A program made the translations under genes and the position numbers. Shown piece after piece: positions 16,626 through 24,777 of a DNA stretch of 64,000 bases (its first letter is position 1; every line of letters starts with the position of its first letter). The stretch is taken from NCBI GenBank assembly GCA_948851665.1, contig CAQOWG010000005.1, positions 7,697-71,696 on the forward strand, in the 5' to 3' direction. Under the pieces are notes generated by a model that did no database searches, was not told the origin of the DNA, and saw only the letters and a program-made list of their open reading frames with translations. The stretch comes from an uncultured Candidatus Saccharibacteria bacterium (lineage in GTDB: Bacteria > Patescibacteriota > Saccharimonadia > Saccharimonadales > Saccharimonadaceae).

Positions 16626-17615
16626 ATGAATTTGAAAGTAGGAATTGTAGGATTGCCAAATGTGGGCAAATCGACCTTGTTTAATGCTTTGACAAATGCT
16701 GGCGCTTTGGCAGCGAACTATCCGTTCGCGACGATTGAGCCGAATGTTGGAATTGTGCCGGTGCCAGATCCGCGCCTTGAGGTGCTTGCCAAGATGTACG
16801 ATACCGAAAAGGTCGTGCCGGCGACGGTGGAGTTTGTGGATATTGCTGGATTGGTTGCGGGGGCTAGCAAGGGCGAAGGCCTGGGGAATAAGTTCTTGGC
16901 GCATATTCGAGAATGCCAAATCATTTGCCATGTAGTGCGGGTGTTTGAGGATGGCGACGTGACACATGTAGCCAATTCAGTTGATCCGAAGCGTGATATC
17001 GAAGTGATTCAGACCGAGTTAGAGTTGGCCGATCTTGAAACGCGTGAAAAGGCGGAGGCAAAACGCAAGAAAAACGCTGGCAAGGATGAGCCGGGCAGCA
17101 TGATTCCCTATTTGATGGAAAAACCGGTGATTTATATGTTTAACGTAGATGAAAAACAACTTAGCAATCAGGAGTTACGCGCTAAGTTATCCGAGATGGT
17201 GGCGCCAAATCAGGCAGTGTTCGTAAATGCAAAGTTGGAAAGCGAAATGGCGGGGATGTCGGCCGAGGAACGTCGCGAATTTTTGCAAGAATACGGTGTA
17301 GAGGAAGATGCGCTAGGTGAATTAATAAAGGCCGCCTATAAAACACTGGGGTTACAGAGTTTCTTGACGGCTGGCAAAAAAGAAGTACGGGCTTGGACTA
17401 TAAAGCAAGGTGCGACGGCGCCAGAGGCAGCCGGGACGATTCATACGGATTTTGAACGCGGATTTATCGCGGCCGAAGTGATGAAATATGATGACTTGGC
17501 CGAGTTAGGCTCAGAACAGGCCGTTAAAGCGGCTGGAAAGCTTCGAACCGAAGGCAAAACTTACATCATGAACGAGGGTGACGTGGTGGAGTTTCGATTC
17601 AACGTCTCAAAGTAG
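16626..17615 (+). CDS. ychF: YchF-family ATPase/GTPase
   Basis: The 329-residue protein is slightly shorter than the usual 363. It starts with the P-loop GLPNVGKST, then FVDIAGLVAGASKGEGLGNKFL (G3) and MFNVDEKQL, the altered G4 that marks the ATP-preferring YchF branch. The C-terminal TGS-like domain ends with the conserved HTDFERGFIAAEV and YIMNEGDVVEFRFNV. YchF binds ribosomes and is linked to stress responses. TTGAAA, 16 bases, TAAAAT precede the ATG, with the -10 six bases upstream, implying a leaderless mRNA. Confidence 0.95.
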   Translation: MNLKVGIVGLPNVGKSTLFNALTNAGALAANYPFATIEPNVGIVPVPDPRLEVLAKMYDTEKVVPATVEFVDIAGLVAGASKGEGLGNKFLAHIRECQIICHVVRVFEDGDVTHVANSVDPKRDIEVIQTELELADLETREKAEAKRKKNAGKDEPGSMIPYLMEKPVIYMFNVDEKQLSNQELRAKLSEMVAPNQAVFVNAKLESEMAGMSAEERREFLQEYGVEEDALGELIKAAYKTLGLQSFLTAGKKEVRAWTIKQGATAPEAAGTIHTDFERGFIAAEVMKYDDLAELGSEQAVKAAGKLRTEGKTYIMNEGDVVEFRFNVSK

Positions 17616-17692
17616 AAAAATACCTATATCTTTCTATTGTAGCACACTTTTTCTAAAATGTCAATACTTTAGTTTGAGTGATTGGTATTGTC

Positions 17693-17721
17693 TTGACGAA
17701 AATCCTAAATTGTGATAGGCT
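17693..17721 (+). promoter_or_regulatory. Promoter with structured leader for the next gene
   Basis: TTGACG (17693-17698), a 17-base spacer and TAGGCT (17716-17721). The leader of about 50 bases contains a small GGCTC/GAGCC hairpin and then a full AAAGGAGG ribosome-binding site (17762-17769). Confidence 0.6.
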
Positions 17722-17777
17722 AGAACGATAGGACGGCTCTTGGAGCCAGAATCGCATTATTAAAGGAGGGCGTGCGT

Positions 17778-18467
17778 ATGGATAAACGTGCAGCTGTAGT
17801 CAATATAGTTAAGGGTCAGTACCGCAATTGCCAAGTTATAGATATGGGGCGAGCGTTATTACTAATACCACCGGCGGATGGGCGCTACGGGATGCTTCCT
17901 CTGGAGGCGATGATTTCACTGTCGGAATCATGTTATCGTAGCGAACGAACATTGCAGCAAGAAGTGACAATACAAATGAGTGGCTCGACCAGGGCTTTGC
18001 CGGACACAAGTCAGCAGGTACTAAACGTGCTGGGTTTTGACGGAACAGCCCAAAGAACGGCGCAAGAAGCCGAACCACCGGAAGTTTTTCTGCGATTCGG
18101 AGTTATGACCGAGGCAACTGAAGTGGCCAAATTATATTATTCAAAACAGACGATACTAAAAATCGTACCGCCCCGGTATGCGACCGATATGCAGATAATT
18201 CTCAAGGTGCGTTCAAATGAGGAATCGGAGGTACTGACTAAGTTGATGCGTAAAGCGGTAGGTCGTAGGCATCGCAAATGTGTTTGTTCTAACGCACGTG
18301 TGCGGGGGTATAGTTACATTTTTGGAGTGGTGAGGATTGCGCAAGAATTCATGGCAGTCAGAGACCGGGTCGAGTATTACTGGGAGCTGGTCAATAATCC
18401 CTCTCCTTCCTGGCAGGACCAGAGAAAATTTATCAATTGCTGGATGGCAGGTGTAGATTTTAAGTAA
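17778..18467 (+). CDS. Unknown 229-residue protein
   Basis: ATG 17778 is set by the strong AAAGGAGG site nine bases upstream; a GTG two codons earlier is too close to it. The protein is soluble. It has no membrane segment, and cysteines cluster in KCVCSNARVRGYS near residue 175. No family is recognised. It is monocistronic, with its own promoter and terminator, unlike most neighbours, which have leaderless or coupled starts. This suggests an accessory or regulated gene. Confidence 0.65.
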   Translation: MDKRAAVVNIVKGQYRNCQVIDMGRALLLIPPADGRYGMLPLEAMISLSESCYRSERTLQQEVTIQMSGSTRALPDTSQQVLNVLGFDGTAQRTAQEAEPPEVFLRFGVMTEATEVAKLYYSKQTILKIVPPRYATDMQIILKVRSNEESEVLTKLMRKAVGRRHRKCVCSNARVRGYSYIFGVVRIAQEFMAVRDRVEYYWELVNNPSPSWQDQRKFINCWMAGVDFK

Positions 18468-18468
18468 A

Positions 18469-18489
18469 GCGGGTATTTGCCCGCTTTTT
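18469..18489 (+). terminator. Intrinsic terminator
   Basis: GCGGG/CCCGC stem followed by five T, two bases after the stop codon of the gene ending at 18467. Confidence 0.85.
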
Positions 18490-18535
18490 ACTGGGGGTTT
18501 GCCAAATTATTAACTTTGGCTAGTCCAACACTGAA

Positions 18536-19510
18536 CTAGGTGATAACAAACCAATCTTCGACCGTATAATCTGGTTTAATGACACTCGCGGCAGCTAGCA
18601 GAGGCCGATAATCGCGGAAGTGGGGATTTTTATGCATAAAAACTTCGCTGGCATAGCGCATCTGATTGAGTTTTGTGGGGGTAATTTGGGCGAGGGCGGA
18701 GCCATGATCGGACTTGCTACGGAATTTAACCTCAGTAAAGAAAATTTGCTGGTCTTTGGTCGAAACGAGGTCGATTTCGGCAGATTTGGTGCGAAAATTT
18801 TTAGCTATAATGTGATGTCCATTTGACTCAAGGAAAGTAGCAACCGCGCATTCAGCGGTGCGACCAACAATGGTGGGATTGGGGGATTTTGTGGGCGTTC
18901 GAGTTTCCGAAGCGAGTTCAGCTACTGGTCGGAAACTACGACGATGCTCCGGACAAGGGCCATATTCTCGCAGTGCGGCGAGGTGAGCAGCGGTACCGTA
19001 GCCCATATGAGTATCAAAACCGTATTTTGGGTAACGTTTGGCGAGCTCGGTCATGTAATAATCTCGGGCAACCTTAGCAATAATAGAGGCTGCGCTAACT
19101 TCTTTGACAAGGTCGTCGGCTTTTTTGAGGGTGGTAGCGATAGCTTCGTGGGGCGTACCAGTTAGAAGATTAGTGGCGCCATCAATAATGATTTCGGCAG
19201 GGTGGATGGTCGGGTTGGCGGCGAGAGCTTGGCTAACGGCACGTCGAGCAGCAAGACGGAGGGCTGGGCCGAGGCCAAGGCGATCGAGGTCGGTACTTTT
19301 AACCCAGCCGAGACCGTGGGCGACAGCATGATCGCGGATGACTTCGGCAAGATGATTCCGTTTTGGGGCGGTAAGTTTTTTGGAGTCATGTAACTCGGTA
19401 TACTCGGGCAGAGTTTGAAAGTCGGTGCCGAGGATAACAGCACCGACTGTTAGCGGACCAGCAAGCGGACCACGACCAACTTCGTCTAGACCCATAAGGA
19501 TGTTTGCCAT
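18536..19510 (-). CDS. rnhB: Ribonuclease HII fused to a YraN/UPF0102 nuclease-like domain
   Basis: The 324-residue protein starts at ATG 19510, where AGGA lies seven bases upstream. Residues 1-200 are RNase HII: LMGLDEVGRGPLAGPL with the first acidic residues, DSKKLT, IIIDGA and KEVSAASIIAKVARD. Residues 215-324 are a UPF0102 (YraN) domain: GRTAECAVATFLESNGH, AEIDLVSTKDQQIFFTEVKFRS. That domain holds the restriction-endonuclease-like E, D, ExK residues. The genes are often neighbours in bacteria; here they are one polypeptide. RNase HII removes ribonucleotides from DNA. It follows rplS with about 20 bases between them. Confidence 0.92.
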   Translation of the reverse strand: MANILMGLDEVGRGPLAGPLTVGAVILGTDFQTLPEYTELHDSKKLTAPKRNHLAEVIRDHAVAHGLGWVKSTDLDRLGLGPALRLAARRAVSQALAANPTIHPAEIIIDGATNLLTGTPHEAIATTLKKADDLVKEVSAASIIAKVARDYYMTELAKRYPKYGFDTHMGYGTAAHLAALREYGPCPEHRRSFRPVAELASETRTPTKSPNPTIVGRTAECAVATFLESNGHHIIAKNFRTKSAEIDLVSTKDQQIFFTEVKFRSKSDHGSALAQITPTKLNQMRYASEVFMHKNPHFRDYRPLLAAASVIKPDYTVEDWFVIT

Positions 19511-19531
19511 CCGTAGATCCTGGACCAAGTT

Positions 19532-20020
19532 TTAGTTTTCAGTTTTTGCTTCTGCAGCAACGGGCGCCTCAGAGGCTTCAACTGGAGTCTCAGCAGCTGG
19601 GGCTTCAGCAGTCTCAACGGCTGGTTCGGCAACACCGGTGTTGACGGTGGCATTCAAGGTAGCCTTATCAATGTTCTTATTGACGAGACGGGCAGATTTA
19701 CCAGAGCGTTCACGCAAGAATGAAAGATTGTTACGACGAACTTTGCCGCGGTGAACAATCTCGATTTTCTCTACCAATGGGTTGTGGATCAAGAAAGATT
19801 TCTCAACCCCGACGCCAGAAGTCACCTTGCGGACGGTAATGCGAGCGGTATGAGAATCTTTGCGGTCAGCGCGGATTACTACACCTTCGAAAACCTGTGA
19901 ACGGAACTTTTCGCCTTCTTTGATTTTTTGAGTCACGCGTACGGTATCACCCGAACGAACGTCGACGATAGATGCCTTCTTCTGTGCATCACCAATTTTC
20001 TTTAGACTAATAAAACTCAT
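19532..20020 (-). CDS. rplS: 50S ribosomal protein bL19
   Basis: The 162-residue protein has the bL19 body in residues 1-115: DVRSGDTVRVTQKIKEGEK, QVFEGVVIR, RKVTSGVGVEKSFLIHNP, KVRRNNLSFLRER. A tail of about 45 residues rich in A, E, P and T is added, which ordinary bL19 lacks. AAAGGTT precedes the ATG. The protein sits at the 30S-50S interface. It is followed by rnhB-yraN on the same strand. Confidence 0.94.
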   Translation of the reverse strand: MSFISLKKIGDAQKKASIVDVRSGDTVRVTQKIKEGEKFRSQVFEGVVIRADRKDSHTARITVRKVTSGVGVEKSFLIHNPLVEKIEIVHRGKVRRNNLSFLRERSGKSARLVNKNIDKATLNATVNTGVAEPAVETAEAPAAETPVEASEAPVAAEAKTEN

Positions 20021-20086
20021 AATTTAACCTTTTGTATTAGAAACTTCTCTTATTTTAGCATAGTTTTCGGGATTTGGGAAGAGTTT

Positions 20087-20665
20087 TTAGCGTTGCTTTA
20101 GGGCTAATTTGATACGCTCTTCGACGGAAAGACTAGGGTCGACGGTCGAAAGCGCAGCAGTTGCCTCCTTAAGTGGGAAACCGAGGGCAATAAGAGCGTC
20201 AAGAGCTTCATCCTCGGAGGCGATAGGAGCGGAAAGTTCGATAGTACTAGAACCAATTTTGGAAGGTAGACCGACTTTGTCGCGTAGATCAATGATGACG
20301 CGCTCAGCGGATTTCTTGCCAACGCCAGCAGCTTTGGCGATGAAGGCAGAATCGGTATTCGCAATAGCATTGCGGACTTCTTCGGGCGCACCAAGACTAA
20401 GAATACTAATAGCAGCTTTGGGACCAACACCGTTTACAGAAATTAGTAGCTCAAAAAGACGCTTGGCGGCGAGCGTAGAAAAACCGTAAAGCTCCTCGGT
20501 ATTTTCGCGGACGGCGTGGTAGGCGTAAATTTTGACTTGGTCGTCAAGGTGAAACTGTTCGGCATCTGGAGTAGGTAGAGTTACTTCGTAGCCAACACCG
20601 TGCACGTCAATAATGATGGAATTGTCAGTTTTTTCGGTAACGGTACCAATAAGATGCGCAATCAC
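20087..20665 (-). CDS. ruvA: Holliday junction helicase subunit RuvA
   Basis: The 192-residue protein has the OB-fold domain (MIAHLIGTV, GVGYEVTLP), then the helix-hairpin-helix block FELLISVNGVGPKAAISIL and AAGVGKKSAERVIIDLRDKVG. The C-terminal domain III that contacts RuvB is present (DEALDALIALGF). RuvA binds Holliday junctions and loads RuvB. Its start overlaps the upstream small membrane-protein gene by four bases. RuvB is not in the window. Confidence 0.95.
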   Translation of the reverse strand: MIAHLIGTVTEKTDNSIIIDVHGVGYEVTLPTPDAEQFHLDDQVKIYAYHAVRENTEELYGFSTLAAKRLFELLISVNGVGPKAAISILSLGAPEEVRNAIANTDSAFIAKAAGVGKKSAERVIIDLRDKVGLPSKIGSSTIELSAPIASEDEALDALIALGFPLKEATAALSTVDPSLSVEERIKLALKQR

Positions 20666-20973
20666 TTTTTGTTGTACCTTCGTCCAGAGAGGTTAATAAT
20701 GATGACTAGCAGCAAGGTGACGCCAATGGCACCAAAGGATAGATAGACTGGCCACATAGCCGGTTCTTCTTCGGCTTCCTCTTTGATATCAGTTTCTTCG
20801 TCCACAGCATCGTCAGACGTTTCGACGGTGGTATTTTCAGTGTCATCAATGGAAGTGGGTGACTCTACCCAGACGGAGCCATCAACTTCTGTGGCTCGTG
20901 CATTCAGACTAGAACCCGCAAAACCAATCGTAAGAACTGCCGCCACTAAACCGAGAATTACTTTTTTATGCAT
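20662..20973 (-). CDS. Small membrane protein with acidic external segment
   Basis: The 103-residue protein has an N-terminal signal-like helix (5-25) ending NARA. An acidic D/E/T-rich stretch (30-72) follows, then a second hydrophobic helix (74-95) and a basic end (GRRYNKK). This is a type I single-span topology with a short acidic ectodomain. AGGAGG lies upstream of the ATG. It sits between ruvC and ruvA and overlaps ruvA by four bases, yet nothing links it to recombination. Function unknown. Confidence 0.7.
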   Translation of the reverse strand: MHKKVILGLVAAVLTIGFAGSSLNARATEVDGSVWVESPTSIDDTENTTVETSDDAVDEETDIKEEAEEEPAMWPVYLSFGAIGVTLLLVIIINLSGRRYNKK

Positions 20974-21020
20974 ATTATTGCCTCCTAATCTTTTCTTTAT
21001 TATATCATAAAACTTTTGGC

Positions 21021-21503
21021 TTAAGCGGAATCAGGTGCGCGTGGAGCAATGAACGAATGCACGATGGCGACGGCTAGAGCATCGGCGGCGTCGTCTGGCT
21101 TAGGGACGGTAGCAAGTCCAAGGTGCGCTCGGACCATTTCTTGGATTTGCGGTTTGTGTGCTTGACCATAACCACAGATGGCTTTTTTGATTTGGTTTGG
21201 CGCGTATTCAAAGATGGCAAGGTTGCGTTGTTTGGCGACCAAAAGGCAAACTCCTCGGGCTTCGGCGACCGAGATACCAGTGGTAATATTCTGTTTGAAG
21301 AAAAGCTTTTCGATTGCCATAACATTGGGGCGATTTTGATCAATGAGTTCGTGGAGCGAATTATAAATGTCCTCAAGGCGTTCAGTTAGTGGAGTATGCG
21401 GCGGGGTAGCAATGACGCCAAAATCAATCGCTTTTTGCCCTTCAATGACGCCGAAGCCACAAATACCGGTACCAGGATCAATCCCGAGGATGCGCTCACT
21501 CAT
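21021..21503 (-). CDS. ruvC: Holliday junction resolvase RuvC
   Basis: The 160-residue nuclease starts at ATG 21503, overlapping the radA stop (ATGAGTGA). The RNase-H-like catalytic acids are visible: D in ILGIDPGTGICGFGVIE, E in MAIEKLFFKQN, and the C-terminal KPDDAADALAVAIVH pair. RuvC cleaves junctions processed by RuvAB. The gene belongs to a minus-strand run: dsbA-like, radA, ruvC, small membrane gene, ruvA. Confidence 0.95.
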   Translation of the reverse strand: MSERILGIDPGTGICGFGVIEGQKAIDFGVIATPPHTPLTERLEDIYNSLHELIDQNRPNVMAIEKLFFKQNITTGISVAEARGVCLLVAKQRNLAIFEYAPNQIKKAICGYGQAHKPQIQEMVRAHLGLATVPKPDDAADALAVAIVHSFIAPRAPDSA

Positions 21504-22851
21504 TAACGTATTCAATTAGAGTTTGACGCAGGTCTTTGACCTGGATGACAAAGGGATCCTTAACGGTAGCAGGAGCAATTGCATGGGCAAAGCCGAGTTT
21601 TTTGGCTTCGGCAATTCGCTGGTCGGGACGATAGGCTGAACGTACTTCCCCGCCGAGCCCAACTTCACCAAAAACGACAAAATCTTCGGATAGTTTGCGT
21701 CCTGCAACCGCCGAAGCGATGGCCAGACAAACGGCAAGATCGGCAGCGGAATCGCGAATTTTGAGACCACCAACTACATTGACAAAGATGTCTTTATCCC
21801 CGAGTTTTAACTTAGTACGTTTTTCGACAACGGCTATAAGAAGATTGAGACGATTAATATCGAAACCAGAAGCGGTACGTTTGGGATAGCCGAAATTAGT
21901 AGGAGTGACGAGAGCTTGAATTTCAACCAGGATAGGGCGTGTTCCTTCGAGCGTGGCGAGAATGATCGAGCCATCGGTATTTTGGCGTTCGGCCAATAAG
22001 ACGGCAGAAGGGTTTTCAACTTCGCTGAGGCCATGTTGATCCATCGAAAAAATCGCCGCTTCCGAAGTGGATCCAAAACGGTTTTTTGCAGCACGAATGA
22101 TTTTGAATCCACCATAACGATCGCCCTCAAACTGCAAGACTACGTCAACAAGGTGTTCAAGGACTTTTGGCCCGGCAAGCGTACCTTCTTTCGTGACGTG
22201 TCCCACAATAATAACTGACGTACCTGAAAGCTTGGCGGCGCGGATAAACAGATTGCCAGAGTTGGTAACTTGAGAGATGCTGCCTGGTGCCGAAGCGATT
22301 TCGGCGAGAGTCATGGTCTGAATAGAATCAACGATCACCAGATCAAATTCACCGCTTTCGATTGTTTTAGCAATATCATTGGCGCTAGTGGAGCTAGCGA
22401 ATTTGAGGTTTTCATCCTCGGCGTTAAGGCGCGTGGCGCGCATTTTGACCTGGCCAGCTGATTCCTCGCCGGAGATATAAAGAACTTTGTGATTGTGCGC
22501 GATTGTGGCGCAAACTTGCATTAGGAGGGTGGATTTACCGATGCCAGGCTGACCAGCAAGGAGTAAGACCGAACCAAGCAAAATCCCGCCGCCGAGTACA
22601 TGATCAAAATCTTTAAAACCGGTTTGTAGGCGTTCGCGATCATCGGTAACATCAAGATCTTTGATGGAGACGTAGTCGAGGGTTTTGCCGGAGGCGCGCC
22701 CACGTGAAACGGCCGATTTTTCATCACGACTGGCCTCATCAAAGCGCTCTAGTAGTGAACTCCAGGCTCCGCAGGAAGTGCAGCGTCCAGTCCAATTCCG
22801 GTAAACGGCGCCGCATTCCTGACAGACAAATTCAATATGTGATTTTGGCAT
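21496..22851 (-). CDS. radA: DNA repair protein RadA
   Basis: The 451-residue protein has the N-terminal C4 zinc finger (C10, C13, C24, C27). The RecA-like core carries Walker A GQPGIGKST, VIVDSIQTM as Walker B, and the RadA-specific KNRFGSTSEAAIFSM motif. A C-terminal Lon-protease-like domain ends with VFGEVGLGGEVR. RadA promotes branch migration in recombination. ATG overlaps the upstream dsbA-like stop (TAATG), so translation is coupled. Confidence 0.96.
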   Translation of the reverse strand: MPKSHIEFVCQECGAVYRNWTGRCTSCGAWSSLLERFDEASRDEKSAVSRGRASGKTLDYVSIKDLDVTDDRERLQTGFKDFDHVLGGGILLGSVLLLAGQPGIGKSTLLMQVCATIAHNHKVLYISGEESAGQVKMRATRLNAEDENLKFASSTSANDIAKTIESGEFDLVIVDSIQTMTLAEIASAPGSISQVTNSGNLFIRAAKLSGTSVIIVGHVTKEGTLAGPKVLEHLVDVVLQFEGDRYGGFKIIRAAKNRFGSTSEAAIFSMDQHGLSEVENPSAVLLAERQNTDGSIILATLEGTRPILVEIQALVTPTNFGYPKRTASGFDINRLNLLIAVVEKRTKLKLGDKDIFVNVVGGLKIRDSAADLAVCLAIASAVAGRKLSEDFVVFGEVGLGGEVRSAYRPDQRIAEAKKLGFAHAIAPATVKDPFVIQVKDLRQTLIEYVNE

Positions 22852-23549
22852 TAGTTATTTTCGAGATTAGCCAGCTTCTCGTCAATTTTTTGACTGAGTT
22901 TCTCGATAAACTTTTCTGAACTTATGCCACGCTGAGAAATCAGTTCCCCGTCAATCATGAAATATGGAGTCCATTCAACATTTTGTTTTTTGGAAATAGA
23001 AGCATCGAAGTCTAATTTCTTACCGAAGTCTTCGCGTGTTTGGTCGGTGCGGAATTTTTCAAGGTCACCTTTGCCGTTGCTGACTTTGGTGAAATATTCT
23101 TCTAGTTGTTTTGTAAGCTCGGCTGGTTCGGAATAGTACCAGTCGTCTTGTTTTTCAAAAAGGATATCTTTAAACTCTTTCCAGTAGCCCTGCTCATTGG
23201 CAGCAAGAGCAGCACGGGCAGCCTGCTCGCCATTTTGGTGATAGTCGAGAATCATAGTGCGGAAGACCACTGCGACTTTACCGTCGTATTTCTTGATGAG
23301 CTCATTAATGTAGGGATTCATTGGAGCACAAGCGGTACATTGATAGTCGCCGTACTCGATGATTTTAACTGGAGCGTCAATGTCGCCATTAACCAACTCG
23401 GCAATATTGCCACTAGCTTCACTTGCGGGGATGATGTCGTTATAGCTAGAATTTTTATTGCCATTGCCCTGCTGAGCGATACTAATGCCGATTATGACCG
23501 CAAAGGCGGCCACGATTGCGGCGATAATCCAGCCAGTTTTTTTGTCCAT
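22851..23549 (-). CDS. DsbA-like thiol-disulfide oxidoreductase, membrane anchored
   Basis: The 232-residue protein has one N-terminal transmembrane helix (7-26). The thioredoxin-like domain has IIEYGDYQCTACAPM, so the active site is CTAC instead of the usual CPHC, and the cis-proline loop is WTPYFMIDG. The helical insertion (residues about 110-180) is typical of DsbA/BdbD. It would oxidise cysteines of exported proteins outside the membrane. A GGAGG site precedes the ATG. It is the first gene of the radA-ruvC-ruvA run and is divergent from the CBS gene. Confidence 0.85.
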   Translation of the reverse strand: MDKKTGWIIAAIVAAFAVIIGISIAQQGNGNKNSSYNDIIPASEASGNIAELVNGDIDAPVKIIEYGDYQCTACAPMNPYINELIKKYDGKVAVVFRTMILDYHQNGEQAARAALAANEQGYWKEFKDILFEKQDDWYYSEPAELTKQLEEYFTKVSNGKGDLEKFRTDQTREDFGKKLDFDASISKKQNVEWTPYFMIDGELISQRGISSEKFIEKLSQKIDEKLANLENN

Positions 23550-23586
23550 ATAACCTCCAGAAATGTTTATGCTAAGTATTCTATGC

Positions 23587-23596
23587 TATAATTATA
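23587..23596. promoter_or_regulatory. Palindromic -10 element shared by two divergent genes
   Basis: TATAATTATA is its own reverse complement, so each strand presents TATAAT. It lies between the dsbA-like gene (minus) and the CBS-domain gene (plus, ATG at 23601). Confidence 0.6.
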
Positions 23597-23600
23597 CCAT

Positions 23601-24443
23601 ATGACCAAGTCGGCGGAAACAGTTTTGGGACGAATTATAGAGTGGATTTTGCAAGTTTTGAGGTGGTTACTAACCGGTGTGGGATACATTTTTTATGGAT
23701 TCGGGTCGGGTCTAAGTTGGATTGGTAGGCAGATCGGAAAGTTTGGTGGTATAGCACAGATAGGTAAGGAAAAGAAGTCTGCGCAAAAGGTTGAACGTCC
23801 TGAAAGATGCGAGAAGGTTACGGAGACGCCAGTTGTTTCACAAGCCAATCAGGAACATACAATAGAGAAAGCGCCAGAAATTGATGTGCCAACGTCTAAA
23901 GCGGAAATCTTAGCAGTAATCGAAAGCGCACCATACAAGGTATTTCCGAAAGATGAGCGACGACTGGTTGATGCGGTATTAACGCTAAAAGAGCGGCCAG
24001 TACGAGAAATTATGGTTCCAAAAGACAAGATTGTCTACGTGAATAGCAATGAGCTGCTTGGCCCGTTAGTGCTCGACCAGCTCTACCGCTCGAAATTGCT
24101 GCATTTTCCGGTTAAAAATGCCAAAAACGAAGTGGTGGGCGCTATTCATACTGCGAGCCTAAATAGCCTTGAGGTAAAAGAGTCGTTCCGGGCGGGGGAG
24201 ATTTTGGATCCAAATATTTATTACATTCGCGATGATTATACGATGGCGGACGCGTTGGACACCTTTTTGAGAAACGGCTGCCATTTCTGTTTAGTAGTGA
24301 ATAATTATGGCAAAGTGGTGGGAATGGTTAATTTTAGCGATCTCACGATGGAGATTTTTGGCGATTTGAAAATTGATGATTTCCAGCGAGACGACGATTC
24401 GCTTGCAGTAGCAAAACGACGATTCCCGATAGAAGTTAAGTAA
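23601..24443 (+). CDS. CorC/CNNM-like CBS-pair protein with hydrophobic N-terminus
   Basis: The 280-residue protein starts with an amphipathic or weak membrane segment (about 10-55, W- and G-rich) and a charged linker. The CBS pair (130-255) begins TLKERPVREIMVPKDKI, the junction typical of CorC/HlyC transporters, and contains HFPVKNAKNEVVGAIH and CHFCLVVNNYGKVVGMVN. The usual DUF21 four-helix domain and the CorC_HlyC C-terminal domain are missing, so it may be a stand-alone adenosine-nucleotide sensor. The -10 box lies eight bases before the ATG. Confidence 0.75.
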   Translation: MTKSAETVLGRIIEWILQVLRWLLTGVGYIFYGFGSGLSWIGRQIGKFGGIAQIGKEKKSAQKVERPERCEKVTETPVVSQANQEHTIEKAPEIDVPTSKAEILAVIESAPYKVFPKDERRLVDAVLTLKERPVREIMVPKDKIVYVNSNELLGPLVLDQLYRSKLLHFPVKNAKNEVVGAIHTASLNSLEVKESFRAGEILDPNIYYIRDDYTMADALDTFLRNGCHFCLVVNNYGKVVGMVNFSDLTMEIFGDLKIDDFQRDDDSLAVAKRRFPIEVK

Positions 24444-24448
24444 CAGAA

Positions 24449-24479
24449 AAGCCCCGAGAACTTGTAGTCCGCGGGGCTT
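24449..24479. terminator. Bidirectional terminator
   Basis: GCCCCG (24451-24456) and CGGGGC (24472-24477) with A/T flanks close the CBS gene on the plus strand and the short ORF 24508-24600 on the minus strand. Confidence 0.8.
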
Positions 24480-24507
24480 CGCGCTATCCACCTGGAATTT
24501 CGAAATT

Positions 24508-24600
24508 TTAGAACTTAGGCTCGATTTCGATAAATTCCTGCCATGGCGCTGGTGGGAAAGATTTTTCCCGACCAGAGTGATGGTGTTTGATTTTACGCAT
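24508..24600 (-). CDS. Possible 30-residue basic/aromatic microprotein
   Basis: ATG 24600 is preceded by AGGAG at good spacing and the frame runs 30 codons to a TAA. The peptide is polar, with three consecutive histidines (KHHHSG), PPAPW and an acidic end (EIEPKF). It has its own near-consensus promoter about 125 bases upstream and a terminator downstream, so a small transcript is expected here. It could be a true microprotein, or the ORF may be incidental to a non-coding RNA. Confidence 0.5.
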   Translation of the reverse strand: MRKIKHHHSGREKSFPPAPWQEFIEIEPKF

Positions 24601-24723
24601 CAATTCTCCTGTTTAAATACTGTTGCCTCAGAGATAGCAGCAAAAGGCTATATCGACCTAAATCCTCCGGTAACTTGTATTATTTTATCAAAGTTTGACA
24701 AGAATAGCAACCCTTATCTGTCT

Positions 24724-24752
24724 ATTGTACCACAGTTTCTTTACAAAGTCAA
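24724..24752 (-). promoter_or_regulatory. Near-consensus promoter downstream of uppP
   Basis: On the minus strand TTGACT (24752-24747), 17 bases, TACAAT (24729-24724). It directs transcription into a 120-base leader and the short ORF at 24508-24600. Confidence 0.75.
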
Positions 24753-24777
24753 GTATTTTGGGCGAATTCGTTGGCTT

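Noticed and set aside
23601..24443. Full CorC/HlyC transporter
   Set aside because: The DUF21 membrane domain and the C-terminal transporter-associated domain are missing; only the CBS pair is supported.
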